From: Pseudomonas kairouanensis
GTDB taxonomy: Bacteria; Pseudomonadota; Gammaproteobacteria; Pseudomonadales; Pseudomonadaceae
Direction of reading: 5' to 3'
Length of the DNA stretch: 64,000 bases
Assembly (NCBI RefSeq): GCF_004682055.1
Contig: NZ_QUZU01000011.1
Span: forward strand, 62,001 to 126,000
The position numbers and the translations under genes are program-made. The notes under the pieces are model-generated. The model was not told the origin of the DNA. It ran no database searches and worked only from the letters and a program-made list of their open reading frames with translations. The number at the start of each line of letters is the position of its first letter. The first letter of the stretch is position 1. This document shows, one piece after another, positions 1-8,880 of this stretch.

Positions 1-1300
1 TGGCGACGCGGGCGCAGGCGGTGTCCAGCAGGCTCACGGATTTGTCCGGCAATTGACGCGCCGGGATGTAGCGGTGGGACAGCTTCACCGAGGCTTCCAG
101 GGCTTCGTCGAGGATCTGCACCTGGTGGTGCTTCTCCATGGTCGAGGCCACGCCGCGCATCATCAGCAGCGCTTTGTCTTCCGAAGGCTCAGCGACTTGA
201 ACGACTTGGAAGCGGCGGGTCAGGGCCGGGTCTTTTTCGATGTGTTTCTTGTACTCGGCCCAAGTGGTGGCGGCCACAGTGCGCAGGGTGCCACGCGCCA
301 AGGCCGGCTTGAGCAGGTTGGCCGCATCGCCGGTCCCGGCAGCGCCACCAGCACCCACCAAGGTATGAGCTTCGTCGATAAACAGGATGATCGGTTTGGG
401 CGAGGCTTGTACGTCTTCGATGACCTGGCGCAGGCGCTGTTCGAACTCGCCTTTCATGCTCGCGCCGGCTTGCAGCAGGCCCACGTCGAGGCTACGCAGT
501 TCCACGTCCTTGAGCGCTGGCGGCACGTCGCCGGCGACGATGCGCAGGGCGAAACCTTCGACCACGGCGGTCTTGCCCACACCCGCTTCGCCGGTGAGGA
601 TCGGGTTGTTCTGGCGGCGGCGCATGAGGATATCCACCAGTTGGCGGATCTCTTCGTCGCGGCCCACGATGGGGTCGAGCTTGCCGCTGCGGGCCTGTTC
701 GGTCAGGTCCACGGTGAAGCGCTTGAGGGCTTCCTGCTTGCCCATGGCACTGGGCGCCATGGCGCCGCTGGCTTCGCCCGGAACGGCTCCGGCGTTAAAA
801 CCGTCGCTGGCGCTCAGGGCGTTTTCCGGCGAGTCGCCCACGTATTCGTCAAAGCGTTCGCTCAGGGCTTCGGCCTTGATCTTGTCGAACTCCGACGACA
901 AGCCCAGCAGCGCATGGCGCAGGCTTGGTGTCTTCAAGATGCCCAACACCAGGTAGCCGGTGCGCACCTGGCTTTCGCCAAACATCAGGCTGCCGTAGAC
1001 CCAGCCGCGCTCGACGGCTTCCTCCACATGGGACGACAGGTCGGTGATCGAGGTTGAGCCACGCGGCAGGCGGTCCAACGCTTCGGTGAGGTCGCGGGCC
1101 AGGCGCGCCGGCTCGACGTTGAACTGGCGGATGAGGCGGTGCAGGTCCGAGTCCTGCAGTTGCAGCAACTGGTGAAACCAGTGGGCCAGTTCCACATACG
1201 GATTGCCCCGCAATTTGCAGAACACCGTGGCGGCTTCGATGGCCTTGTAGGCCACGCTGTTGAGTTTGCCGAACAGTGCGGCGCGACTGATTTCACCCAT
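1..1300 (-). CDS. clpV: T6SS sheath-recycling AAA+ ATPase ClpV (TssH), N-terminal part, cut by window edge
   Basis: ClpV disassembles the contracted TssB/TssC sheath in the cytoplasm so its subunits can be reused. The visible 433 residues run from an ATG at 1300 off the left edge. They hold a Clp_N double-repeat domain (about residues 10-150), a Gly/Ala/Ser-rich linker, and the first AAA+ module with Walker [10 protein letters not shown] at 237-245 and a Walker B of the form [10 protein letters not shown]. The start overlaps the end of tssG by 8 bp, so it is the last visible gene of the leftward operon. The second AAA+ module and whatever follows (vgrG in related clusters) lie outside the window. 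ClpB is the close alternative, but the position next to tssG settles it. Confidence 0.95.
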   Translation of the reverse strand, partial: MGEISRAALFGKLNSVAYKAIEAATVFCKLRGNPYVELAHWFHQLLQLQDSDLHRLIRQFNVEPARLARDLTEALDRLPRGSTSITDLSSHVEEAVERGWVYGSLMFGESQVRTGYLVLGILKTPSLRHALLGLSSEFDKIKAEALSERFDEYVGDSPENALSASDGFNAGAVPGEASGAMAPSAMGKQEALKRFTVDLTEQARSGKLDPIVGRDEEIRQLVDILMRRRQNNPILTGEAGVGKTAVVEGFALRIVAGDVPPALKDVELRSLDVGLLQAGASMKGEFEQRLRQVIEDVQASPKPIILFIDEAHTLVGAGGAAGTGDAANLLKPALARGTLRTVAATTWAEYKKHIEKDPALTRRFQVVQVAEPSEDKALLMMRGVASTMEKHHQVQILDEALEASVKLSHRYIPARQLPDKSVSLLDTACARVA

Positions 1301-2303
1301 GCTCTGGATTCCTTGAGGTGGTGGCGTGATCGGCGTAATGCCGGGCCAGGGTTAGGTCGTTGGCGTCATGCGCCGGTTGGCCGAGCCAGGTGTTGAAGCC
1401 CAGGCGGAACTGGCCGTTGAGTTGCAGCGCAGGCACTTCGGGTTGTTGCAGAACCAGGTTCAGGTCCCAGTCCAATTCGTGGCCCAGGTACTCGGCCACC
1501 CACGCCACCAGCTCGTTGAACGGCTGTTGGCCGGGCAGCATGCCCATGTAGTCGTCGAGGGTGAGCGGGCCGAGGCGGATACGGAATTTATGCTGGCGGT
1601 CCCACACATGGCTGCCCAGGCAAAAGTCCACGCCCAGGCGATTGGCGCTCACGCCCACGCGGCTGCGCTCGGGCAGTTCCAGCCATTGGCCGACGTATTC
1701 TTCGATCGCCACCGGCAGGCCGAAATACTCGCTGAGGATGGCCTTCAAACCGTCCGGGTAGCGGGTTTGCGCCGACAGGTGGCCGCTGTAATGCAGCTTG
1801 GCCGTGTCGGGGATCAGCCCCTGATTGAGTAGGCTCGGCATGCCGCGACCACTCAGGGCTGCAAGGCGGGCGGACCAGTAATCGTCGTCGGGGCGGTCAT
1901 GGCTGACGGTTGGCCGCGCTTCGGCCCAGGCCCGGTAAAACAGGCTGAGCAGGCGATGGTGGAACACATCCAAAAACTGCTTGCTGGTGCTGTCGGCGTT
2001 GTTGCGCTGACGCTCGCGCACGTACTCGGTGATGTGCAGCGGCAGCGGGCCGTTGGGGCCGCCGAGGCCGAAGAAGAACTGCTCCAAGCGCGCGGGTTTG
2101 CCGTCGCCGCCGGGGTCGACCGAGGCCAGCGTGGCCGGCGCGAAGGTGCAATCGGCCTGCTGCCCCAGGCGCAGCGGGTCATCGGCCAAGCGCAGGGAAT
2201 GGCCCAGGCGCGGCAGCTCTGGCGATTCACACTCGATACGCCGCAGTGCCTGGAAGAAATCGTATTCCCAGGGCTCCTGATGCATCGCATCCAGGGTATT
2301 CAC
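1293..2303 (-). CDS. tssG: T6SS baseplate protein TssG
   Basis: TssG (ImpH/VasB family) forms the baseplate wedge with TssE, TssF and TssK. The product has 336 residues, normal for the family, and opens with the typical segment containing PWEYDFFQALRRIE followed by a LRLADDPLRLGQ-like strand. The ATG at 2303 overlaps the tssF stop in an ATGA arrangement, which supports this start and indicates translational coupling. An in-frame ATG six codons later is possible but less well placed. It is soluble, with no membrane segment. Confidence 0.95.
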   Translation of the reverse strand: MNTLDAMHQEPWEYDFFQALRRIECESPELPRLGHSLRLADDPLRLGQQADCTFAPATLASVDPGGDGKPARLEQFFFGLGGPNGPLPLHITEYVRERQRNNADSTSKQFLDVFHHRLLSLFYRAWAEARPTVSHDRPDDDYWSARLAALSGRGMPSLLNQGLIPDTAKLHYSGHLSAQTRYPDGLKAILSEYFGLPVAIEEYVGQWLELPERSRVGVSANRLGVDFCLGSHVWDRQHKFRIRLGPLTLDDYMGMLPGQQPFNELVAWVAEYLGHELDWDLNLVLQQPEVPALQLNGQFRLGFNTWLGQPAHDANDLTLARHYADHATTSRNPEHG

Positions 2304-4159
2304 AGGGTCGGCCGCCGGCCAGGCTTGGCTTTCCAGCGCATGATCTCGCCGCGTTCGGTGGTGCGGATCACCGTTTCGGTAAAGCTGTTGATCGACACGT
2401 AGCGCGCCAAGAAGCGCTCCAGCACCGCACCGAGCAGGAACACACCGGTGCCGCGAAACGCGTTTTCATCGAATTCCAGGGTGATCTCCAATCCACGGCC
2501 AAACACGATCGGGCCGGGCATCGGCAGGCGACGTGTCACGGCTTTGCTGCTGACCTCGCGCAGGCCTTCGATCTGCAGTTGCAGCGCCGCGTCGTTGCTG
2601 TCGCCGTACAGGCGCAGCAGTTCACGCAAGGCGCCGGCGCCTTGGCCCTGTTCGCTCAGCGACAGGTAGTTGAGCGACAGCTGGCTGATCAGGCGCCAGG
2701 CCTTGGCGTCGTGGGCATGGCTGGCGCGCGGGCGGCTGGGGCCGGCCACGCAGCGCACGGCCAATACCGGGGCGCTGTCGGCCAGGGTGAAGTCGGTCTT
2801 GCCATTGCCCACGCTCATGAACAGTGGCAGGTCGCGGTTGGTGCACAGCGCGGTCACGCCCAGTTGGCGCAGGTCGTGGCCGTAGGGGGCTTGACGGCTG
2901 TCCACCAGGCTGACGAAGGTTTCGCTGCCCACATAGGTGGAGCGCGGGCCGTTGCGACGCTGGTCGCTGGACAACACGCGGGGCTCGCGGCGTACCGTGT
3001 AGTAGGCCTGATCGCGGCCATAACGGGACGGGTCGCGCACCGCGTAGAACGGCAAGAACGGTTGCTCCGGCCCGGTGCCGTGACCGGTCAGGCCGCTCAA
3101 TGAATGAATCTCGAAGTCCATCGGCCGCGTGCGATCAGCGATCACATGGTGTTCGTTGACCCGGTCGGACAAGTGGATGCGGTCCACACGCTTGGGAAAC
3201 AGGTTGATCGCCGGGGTGCAGAACGGCAAAAACTGCGCCGCGCCGACGCTGCCTTCCAGGCTCGGCTCGTGACGATCAAACAGCACGATCAGTTCCAGTT
3301 CCTGGCCATCGCAACGCTTGACCGCACGGCTGAGCTCGGCGAACTCCACGAACAGATAGCGGTGGGGCAGGGCGAAGTATTCCTGGAGCAAGCGATAGCC
3401 CTGGAACGCCCGCGCCACCACCGGCATGGCGGCGTCTGCATCGTCAAAACCACGGGAGCGCAGGGCGTCCTGGGGCAACCGCTCGACCCAATCGCCACCC
3501 GGCTTGCGTGCGAACACCGCGCAGGCGTTGCCCAGCAGTTGCTCGTAAAGGCGGAACGGCTGCTCATCGGCGCCGCTTAGGTACAGCGGCAGGGTGTCCA
3601 GGTCGAGGCTGTTGAAGGGCAGTTCGGCGCCGGTACGCAGGGTCAGGCGCAGACCCGCCTTGGCCTTGGGTTCGCTGGCAGCCAGGCGACCGAGCACGGC
3701 GCCGGGGTTGCCGAAGTATTCGGCGTTGCTCACCTGCAACGGCCACAACGTCACCGGGTGCGCGGTGCGGTACTCGCAGCAGGTCTGGGTTTCACGGCCC
3801 AGGGCGGCACGCAGCACGGTGTCGCGGGGCAGGGGGAAACCGCTGGCAAGCGAGCCTTCGTCCGGGTCGGTCTGCAACTGCACCACGGTCATCGACGGCG
3901 TGGGCGCCAGGTAGTGCGGGTAGGCGATTTCCAGCAGGTTGTGGGTGAAGGTCGGGTACTCGGCGTCGAGCTTGAGTTGCACACGGGCCGTGAGGTAGGC
4001 AAAACCTTCGAGCAAACGTTCGACGTACGGGTCGGCGCAGTCCATGCCGGACAGGGTCAGCCGACTGGCGATCTTCGGGTATTCCTTGGCGAACTCGGCG
4101 GCGCTTTCGCGCACGTGGTGCAGTTCCTGGTTGTACAGCTCCAGCAGGCGCGGGTTCAT
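2300..4159 (-). CDS. tssF: T6SS baseplate protein TssF
   Basis: TssF (ImpG/VasA family) is the largest wedge component of the T6SS baseplate and binds TssG. The chosen start gives 619 residues beginning [18 protein letters not shown], the family's usual opening. A longer in-frame reading to 4258 would add 33 Pro/Arg/Gly-rich residues that overlap tssE and look non-coding, so it was discarded. The start overlaps the tssE stop by 4 bp and the stop overlaps the tssG start, so tssE-tssF-tssG are translationally coupled. Conserved family features include [19 protein letters not shown] near residues 45-65. Confidence 0.95.
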   Translation of the reverse strand: MNPRLLELYNQELHHVRESAAEFAKEYPKIASRLTLSGMDCADPYVERLLEGFAYLTARVQLKLDAEYPTFTHNLLEIAYPHYLAPTPSMTVVQLQTDPDEGSLASGFPLPRDTVLRAALGRETQTCCEYRTAHPVTLWPLQVSNAEYFGNPGAVLGRLAASEPKAKAGLRLTLRTGAELPFNSLDLDTLPLYLSGADEQPFRLYEQLLGNACAVFARKPGGDWVERLPQDALRSRGFDDADAAMPVVARAFQGYRLLQEYFALPHRYLFVEFAELSRAVKRCDGQELELIVLFDRHEPSLEGSVGAAQFLPFCTPAINLFPKRVDRIHLSDRVNEHHVIADRTRPMDFEIHSLSGLTGHGTGPEQPFLPFYAVRDPSRYGRDQAYYTVRREPRVLSSDQRRNGPRSTYVGSETFVSLVDSRQAPYGHDLRQLGVTALCTNRDLPLFMSVGNGKTDFTLADSAPVLAVRCVAGPSRPRASHAHDAKAWRLISQLSLNYLSLSEQGQGAGALRELLRLYGDSNDAALQLQIEGLREVSSKAVTRRLPMPGPIVFGRGLEITLEFDENAFRGTGVFLLGAVLERFLARYVSINSFTETVIRTTERGEIMRWKAKPGRRPTL

Positions 4160-4707
4160 GGGCGTCTCCGCTGGTCGGCATTGACCACGCGTACATGGCC
4201 GGACTCCAGGTCCAGGTCGGTTTGCAGCAACAGGCGCAACGGCACCGGCTGCGCCCACAGGTCGCCTTCGATCTCGAAACTCAACGCGTTATGGTTCATC
4301 TCGCCCTGGCCCACGCGCGTCTTGACCCGCAGGGTATGGCGCAGAATACGTGGTTCAAAGGTGGCGATGGCCTGGTAGATCAGCGCTTCGAGGGCCTTGA
4401 TATCCACGCTGGACACACTGTTGCCCGCCAGCGCCGGCAGGCCGTAGTTGACCACCGAAGTACCGGCCGGAGTGTGCAGCGTGGCATCGGCATCCAACAA
4501 CGACGTGGTGTTGAGCAGCCACGCCAGGTCACGCAGCACCGAGGCTTTCAATTGGGTCAGGGACAGCACGCGTTTGTCGGCGCTTTCCTTGGGGTTGGTT
4601 GGATCGTCATCGGTCAACCGGTCCAGCAGGGACGGTTGCAGACGGTCGCGGGAAGCGATTTCAGTGACCACCAAAGCAGCTCCACGGACGGGTTGCGAGA
4701 GGGACAA
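4156..4707 (-). CDS. tssE: T6SS baseplate protein TssE (gp25-like)
   Basis: TssE is the homologue of phage T4 gp25, which nucleates the sheath on the baseplate. The 183-residue product has the [10 protein letters not shown] motif near residues 27-36 and the C-terminal gpW/gp25 domain (about 55-165), including the [10 protein letters not shown] strand. A GTG start at codon 13 would shorten the N-terminus slightly. In P. aeruginosa HSI-I, tagJ lies between hcp and tssE. Here only 42 bp separate the tssE start from the hcp stop, so tagJ is absent at this position. Confidence 0.93.
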   Translation of the reverse strand: MSLSQPVRGAALVVTEIASRDRLQPSLLDRLTDDDPTNPKESADKRVLSLTQLKASVLRDLAWLLNTTSLLDADATLHTPAGTSVVNYGLPALAGNSVSSVDIKALEALIYQAIATFEPRILRHTLRVKTRVGQGEMNHNALSFEIEGDLWAQPVPLRLLLQTDLDLESGHVRVVNADQRRRP

Positions 4708-4749
4708 AATGCAGGCGGCCGTGGCGCAGAACCCAGGCCGCCAAGGCTA

Positions 4750-5238
4750 TCAGCGCTTGGTGTTGGAACGGATATTCCAGCCAAACTTGATCGCGCCGCC
4801 GTCTTTGGTGCCGTCGGCTTTCTGCGGCTGGTAGTCGACCATCACTTGGGCGAAGTTCAGGGTGACGTTTTCGGTGAGGCGGTCATCGGAGCCCGAACCG
4901 CCGGTGCTCAGGGACGTAACCAGCACTTCTTCCAGGTTGATCACCATGTACTCGACCTGGCTTTCACCACCGGCCTTGCGCACGGTGAGCTTGACCTTGT
5001 CGATGTGCTTGCCGCTGGCGCAGTGCATCATCAGGTTCGGCGAGGCTTTGTCGACGTACTTGGTCAGCGACAGGTCCTGGATATTCACCTTGCCAGCGCC
5101 ACCACCACCGCCTACGTGCATGTTGCCGGACTGGGCCATGCCCCAGCTCCAGTTGAGCACGTCGATTTCGTCCTTGTGGGCCTTGTCCATGGACTCGCCC
5201 TTGATGTCGCCGATCTTGATGAAAATATCAACAGCCAT
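4750..5238 (-). CDS. hcp: T6SS inner-tube protein Hcp
   Basis: Hcp hexamers stack into the tube that the sheath fires and can carry small effectors in their lumen. The 162-residue product starting MAVDIFIKIGDIKGES matches the Hcp1 type, with HKDEIDVLNWSWGMAQSG and a glycine-rich loop (HVGGGGGAGK) at about 50-60. An in-frame ATG nine codons upstream (5265) was rejected because the family starts at MAVDIF. It is separated from tssC by 175 bp carrying a REP pair, unlike the other tightly packed genes of the operon. This may let its mRNA be processed or stabilised separately. Confidence 0.96.
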   Translation of the reverse strand: MAVDIFIKIGDIKGESMDKAHKDEIDVLNWSWGMAQSGNMHVGGGGGAGKVNIQDLSLTKYVDKASPNLMMHCASGKHIDKVKLTVRKAGGESQVEYMVINLEEVLVTSLSTGGSGSDDRLTENVTLNFAQVMVDYQPQKADGTKDGGAIKFGWNIRSNTKR

Positions 5239-5290
5239 GTTTTCTCCCTGTGTGGCCAGAGCCACTGAATGTGTTGACGTCGCCGACCCC

Positions 5291-5390
5291 TGTAGGAGCG
5301 AGCTTGCTCGCGAAGGTCGTCAACGATGACGCGGGCACCCTGAATGTGCGCGGCGTCTTTAAGGTTTTCGCGAGCAAGCTCGCTCCTACA
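5291..5390. repeat. REP pair (REPIN-like inverted repeat) between tssC and hcp
   Basis: The left arm begins TGTAGGAGCGAGCTTGCTCG and the right arm is its inverted copy ending GCTCGCTCCTACA, with about 50 bp of variable sequence between. A partial extra copy (AGGAGCGAGC) follows directly. The same family occurs at 26276-26374 and 27036-27135. It lies inside the T6SS operon, downstream of tssC and upstream of hcp. Confidence 0.9.
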
Positions 5391-5413
5391 AGGAGCGAGC
5401 CGGTCCCGATTAT

Positions 5414-6913
5414 TTAGGCGCTTTTAGCCGAAGGCAGCTTCGATACCAAACGCAGCGACACGGTCAGCCCTTCCAGCTGGTAGTGCGGGCGCAGGTAGAA
5501 CTTGGAGTTGTAGTACCCCGGGTTGCCTTCGACTTCTTCCACGATCACTTCGGCAGCGGCCAACGGGTGCTGGGCCTTGGTGGTTTCGGTGGAGTGCGCC
5601 GGGTCACCGTCCACGTAGTTGAGGATCCAGTCCTGCAACCAGCGCTGCATCTCGTCCTTCTCTTTGAAGGAACCGATCTTGTCGCGCACGATGCACTTCA
5701 AGTAGTGAGCGAAACGGCAGGTGGCGAACAGGTACGGCAGGCGCGCGGCCAGGTTGGCATTGGCGGTGGCGTCCGGGTCGTCGTATTCGGCCGGTTTTTG
5801 CAGCGACTGGGCGCCGATGAACGCGGCGAAGTCGGTGTTTTTCTTGTGCAGCAGCGGCATGAAACCGTTCTTCGCGAGTTCCGCTTCACGGCGGTCGCTG
5901 ATGGCGATTTCGGTCGGGCACTTCATGTCCACGCCACCGTCATCGGTCGGGAAGGTGTGGGCTGGCAGGTTCTCGACTTCACCACCGGACTCCACGCCAC
6001 GGATGCGCGAGCACCAGCCGTAGTGCTTGAACGAACGGTTGATGTTCACCGCCATCGCGTAGGCGGCGTTGGCCCAGGTGTACTTGGAGCTGTCGGCGCC
6101 GTCGGTGTTTTCTTCGAAGGCGAAGGCTTCCACCGGGTCGGTCTTGGCGCCGTACGGCAGGCGCGCCAGGAAGCGCGGCATGGTCAGGCCGATGTAGCGT
6201 GCATCTTCGGATTCACGCAGGGAGCGCCAGCCGGCGTATTCCGGGGTGGTGAAGATCTTGGTCAGGTCGCGCGGGTTCGACAGCTCTTGCCACGAGCCCA
6301 TGCCCATCACGGTCGGCGAGGCCGCAGCGATGAACGGGGAGTGCATGGCAGCGCAGACTTTGGACAGCTCGCCCAGCAGTTCCACATCCGGTGGCGACTG
6401 GTCGAAGTAGTAGTCGCCCACCAGGCAGCCGTAAGGTTCGCCGCCGAACTGGCCGTATTCTTCTTCGTACATCTTCTTGAAGATCGGGCTCTGGTCCCAC
6501 GCGGTGCCCTTGAATTTCTTCAGGGTCTTGTGCAGGTCCGGCTTGGAGATGTTGAGCACGCGGATCTTGAGTTGCTCATCGCTCTCGGTGTTGTTGACCA
6601 GGTAGTGCAGGCCGCGCCAGGCGCTTTCCAGCTGCTGGAAATCCTGGTGGTGGATGATCTGGTTGACTTGGGCTGTGAGCTTGGCGTCGATGGCGGCGAT
6701 GATCGATTCAATCGACTTGATCGCGTCGTTGGACACCAGGTCAGTCTGGGCCAAAGCCTGTTCGGCCAGGGTGCGCACGGCGGTTTCCACGGCTTCGCGG
6801 GCACGCTCGGTCTTGGGCTTGAACTCTTGCAGCAGCAGGTTGGCGAACTCGCTGGCTTCTTCGGTTTGGGTGCCGAGGATCTGGCTGCCTTCGCGGGCGG
6901 TATTGTCCGTCAT
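5414..6913 (-). CDS. tssC: T6SS contractile sheath large subunit TssC
   Basis: TssC (VipB) pairs with TssB to build the contractile cytoplasmic sheath. The 499-residue product is of normal length. It contains the conserved AWRGLHYLV segment (about residues 97-105), the central YGCLVGDYYFD motif and the C-terminal region whose strands interlock with TssB. The N-terminal part is helical, where ClpV recognises it. It starts 2 bp after the tssB stop, as expected for subunits made in equal amounts. It belongs to the EvpB/DUF877 family. Confidence 0.96.
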   Translation of the reverse strand: MTDNTAREGSQILGTQTEEASEFANLLLQEFKPKTERAREAVETAVRTLAEQALAQTDLVSNDAIKSIESIIAAIDAKLTAQVNQIIHHQDFQQLESAWRGLHYLVNNTESDEQLKIRVLNISKPDLHKTLKKFKGTAWDQSPIFKKMYEEEYGQFGGEPYGCLVGDYYFDQSPPDVELLGELSKVCAAMHSPFIAAASPTVMGMGSWQELSNPRDLTKIFTTPEYAGWRSLRESEDARYIGLTMPRFLARLPYGAKTDPVEAFAFEENTDGADSSKYTWANAAYAMAVNINRSFKHYGWCSRIRGVESGGEVENLPAHTFPTDDGGVDMKCPTEIAISDRREAELAKNGFMPLLHKKNTDFAAFIGAQSLQKPAEYDDPDATANANLAARLPYLFATCRFAHYLKCIVRDKIGSFKEKDEMQRWLQDWILNYVDGDPAHSTETTKAQHPLAAAEVIVEEVEGNPGYYNSKFYLRPHYQLEGLTVSLRLVSKLPSAKSA

Positions 6914-6915
6914 GA

Positions 6916-7422
6916 TTACTGGTCCCCTACAGGCTTGGGCGCGCTGGCAAGTGCTTGCAGCAATGCCGGGTCCTTGATCGCCTTCATGATGATTTCTTCA
7001 GCGCCGGTCTTGCCGTCCATGTAGGTCAGCAGGTTGGCCAACTGGGTGCGGGCTTCGAGCAGTTGGTTGAGCGAATCAACCTTGCGCGCCACGGCGGCGG
7101 GGCTGAAGTCGTCCATGCTTTCGAAGGTGATGTCCAGGCTCAGGTTGCCTTCGCCTGTCAGCTCGTTGGGTACGTGGAAGGCTACGCGCGGCTGCATGGC
7201 CTTGAGGCGCGAGTCGAAATTGTCGACGTCCACTTCAAGGAACTTGCGGTCGGCCACGGGCGCCAGCGGCTCGGCGGGCTTGCCGGCGAGGTCGGCCATG
7301 ACGCCCATCACGAAGGGCAGCTGGACCTTTTTCTCGGCGCCGTAAAGCTCGACGTCGTACTCGATCTGCACTCGAGGCGCACGGTTGCGCGCGATGAATT
7401 TCTGAGAACTTTGCTTCGCCAC
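6916..7422 (-). CDS. tssB: T6SS contractile sheath small subunit TssB
   Basis: TssB (VipA, DUF770) is the small sheath subunit. The 168-residue product has the family hallmark RAPRVQIEYDVELYGAEKKV near the N-terminus and the conserved LLTYMDGKTGAEE segment near the C-terminus. From memory it closely resembles the HSI-I version of P. aeruginosa. In that class the N-terminal helix of TssB is the docking site for TagJ, a gene I do not find here. It is followed directly by tssC and lies about 54 bp downstream of tssA. Confidence 0.96.
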   Translation of the reverse strand: MAKQSSQKFIARNRAPRVQIEYDVELYGAEKKVQLPFVMGVMADLAGKPAEPLAPVADRKFLEVDVDNFDSRLKAMQPRVAFHVPNELTGEGNLSLDITFESMDDFSPAAVARKVDSLNQLLEARTQLANLLTYMDGKTGAEEIIMKAIKDPALLQALASAPKPVGDQ

Positions 7423-7476
7423 GTTGCTGCTCCTGGTCGCTTGAGCGACGGTGTTGTTACTGGACTGCCGGACGCC

Positions 7477-8487
7477 TTATTCGTCGTCCGGGCCGCGCAG
7501 GTTTTCAAATTGGGACATGCCGTCGGGAATCAGGTTGCGCACGATGGCCGCGAAGTCGGCGTGCACCAGATGCTTCGCCCGGTTCAACAGCACCGGCAGC
7601 GGGCTGGAAGGCTCGTGCCGGGTGTAGTACGCAAGGATCTTGTCGAGGCTGCGCAGCACGTCATCGCGGTTGGCGATGTCGCCCACCGGGCGGGGTGCTG
7701 CGGGGGCAGCGGCGTATTCGACCGAGGGGGCACTGTCTTCACTGACGGCCTCGGGAACATCACTGCCGGGGACTGCTTGATTGAGAATGTGCAGCGCCTG
7801 CTTGAGCGGTTGCTTCAAGGCACTGAGGTCCACGCCCTGGGCGGAACCGACCTGTTCGTTGACCTGCTGCTCGATGGCTTCGCAGGCCGCCCGCGCGGCA
7901 CTCAAGGCGTCGCGGGTGGCTTGCAGGTGCTCGGGGTCGCTGTCGAGGAACGCGGCGTTGAGCTGCTGGGCGCCGAGTTGTTCATCGGCAAAACTCTGCA
8001 AACCGCTGGCGTTGAGCGCCGCACGCAGGCTCACGGGGCCGAAGGTGCGCGAGCGCGTGAGGATGCTTTCGCGCAGCAGGCGAATGTTGGTGTCGCAGGT
8101 CAAGCCGGTGAGGGCGTTGATTCGCACAGTAGGGTCGTTATCGTCGTCGGCGTCCAGGCGCGGGTGCAGATCGGCCCAGTAGTCGCGCAGCAACGCATTG
8201 ATCAGCGAAAGGACTTCGGCAAGTCCCGCCACACCCTGCAGGGCCAGCGAGCTTTGCACCAGAAAATGGGTGATGCGCAGGTCTTTGCTGCGTTGCAACA
8301 GGTCGAGACTTTGCTGCTGGATGCTGCGCCATTCCGGTGGTTCGGCAGGCAGGATCGAGTCGCCCATGCTGCGCTCGGGCTGGCCCTTGGCGGCACGCTC
8401 TAGTTGGAGAAAGTCCGCGTCATATTCCATGTCTTCACCACACGGCGAAGTCGCGGAAACGGCGGTGAGCAGCAACGGCACATCCAC
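7477..8487 (-). CDS. tssA: T6SS cap/assembly protein TssA (ImpA N-domain)
   Basis: TssA coordinates baseplate docking and sheath growth. The 336-residue product has the ImpA N-terminal domain with the signature SPCGEDMEYDADFLQLE. The chosen start is a GTG at 8487, ten bases after a GGGAGA ribosome-binding site. A longer reading to 8532 would add 15 residues without a better site. It is the first gene of the leftward operon and faces fha1 across a 393-bp divergent regulatory gap. The C-terminal half is helical and Ala/Gln-rich. Confidence 0.9.
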   Translation of the reverse strand: MDVPLLLTAVSATSPCGEDMEYDADFLQLERAAKGQPERSMGDSILPAEPPEWRSIQQQSLDLLQRSKDLRITHFLVQSSLALQGVAGLAEVLSLINALLRDYWADLHPRLDADDDNDPTVRINALTGLTCDTNIRLLRESILTRSRTFGPVSLRAALNASGLQSFADEQLGAQQLNAAFLDSDPEHLQATRDALSAARAACEAIEQQVNEQVGSAQGVDLSALKQPLKQALHILNQAVPGSDVPEAVSEDSAPSVEYAAAPAAPRPVGDIANRDDVLRSLDKILAYYTRHEPSSPLPVLLNRAKHLVHADFAAIVRNLIPDGMSQFENLRGPDDE

Positions 8488-8880
8488 TGAAATTGATCTC
8501 CCTATCAGCCCGTTAGATGGCGGGCAATTCATGCATTAGTTGCGTAATGAACTTTGCATGTTTTCTCGGTCATATAAGCAAGATGCCACTACTGTGCCAC
8601 CACTGCTGTCTGAGAAGTTGTGCATTTTTGGTGTAGTAGTTGGGCCTTGTCAAGGTAAGCTATTCGCCCTCTGTGACAGATGTGCGGTGCTTAACAACCT
8701 GCGCGACTGGTGGGTCGAACGGCGCACCGGGACAGGATTTTTGTCATAGAACCCAGTTAAGATCAGCGATCATGCAGGAAAAGTCAGGTTGTAGCGGGTT
8801 GTTGCGCGACCTGATGGGGATTTCCCGGGAACCACGGCCCCGGAAATCGCTCGCGTGCGAAGTATCAGCAAGGAGGCAAG
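8488..8880. promoter_or_regulatory. Divergent regulatory region between tssA and fha1
   Basis: No believable gene lies here. The 393 bp must hold the promoters of both T6SS operons, but I see no convincing sigma70 or sigma54 hexamer pair. An inverted repeat CATGCA (8530-8535) / TGCATG (8555-8560) has CATTA/TAATG nested inside and is followed by TTTTCT. The part nearest fha1 (about 8815-8880) contains several GGA trinucleotides, including the ribosome-binding site, as expected of leaders controlled by RsmA/CsrA. Confidence 0.6.
8814..8880 (+). promoter_or_regulatory. GGA-rich mRNA leader of fha1, candidate RsmA/CsrA target
   Basis: In about 65 nt before the fha1 ATG there are four GGA-containing motifs: GGGGAT, GGGAAC, CCGGAAA and the Shine-Dalgarno AAGGAGG. 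GGGATTTCCC can also fold on itself. RsmA binds GGA in loops and represses HSI-I T6SS translation in P. aeruginosa through the fha1 and tssA leaders. That parallel is family knowledge; that this leader is bound is inference. Confidence 0.4.

Noticed and set aside
8540..8749. A 69-codon open frame in the tssA-fha1 gap
   Set aside because: No ribosome site, no ATG start, odd composition, and it covers the expected promoter region.
8488..8880. A sigma54 promoter for the T6SS operons
   Set aside because: GG and GC pairs such as those in TGGCGGGCAATTCATGCA are not 10 bp apart, so the -24/-12 rule fails.
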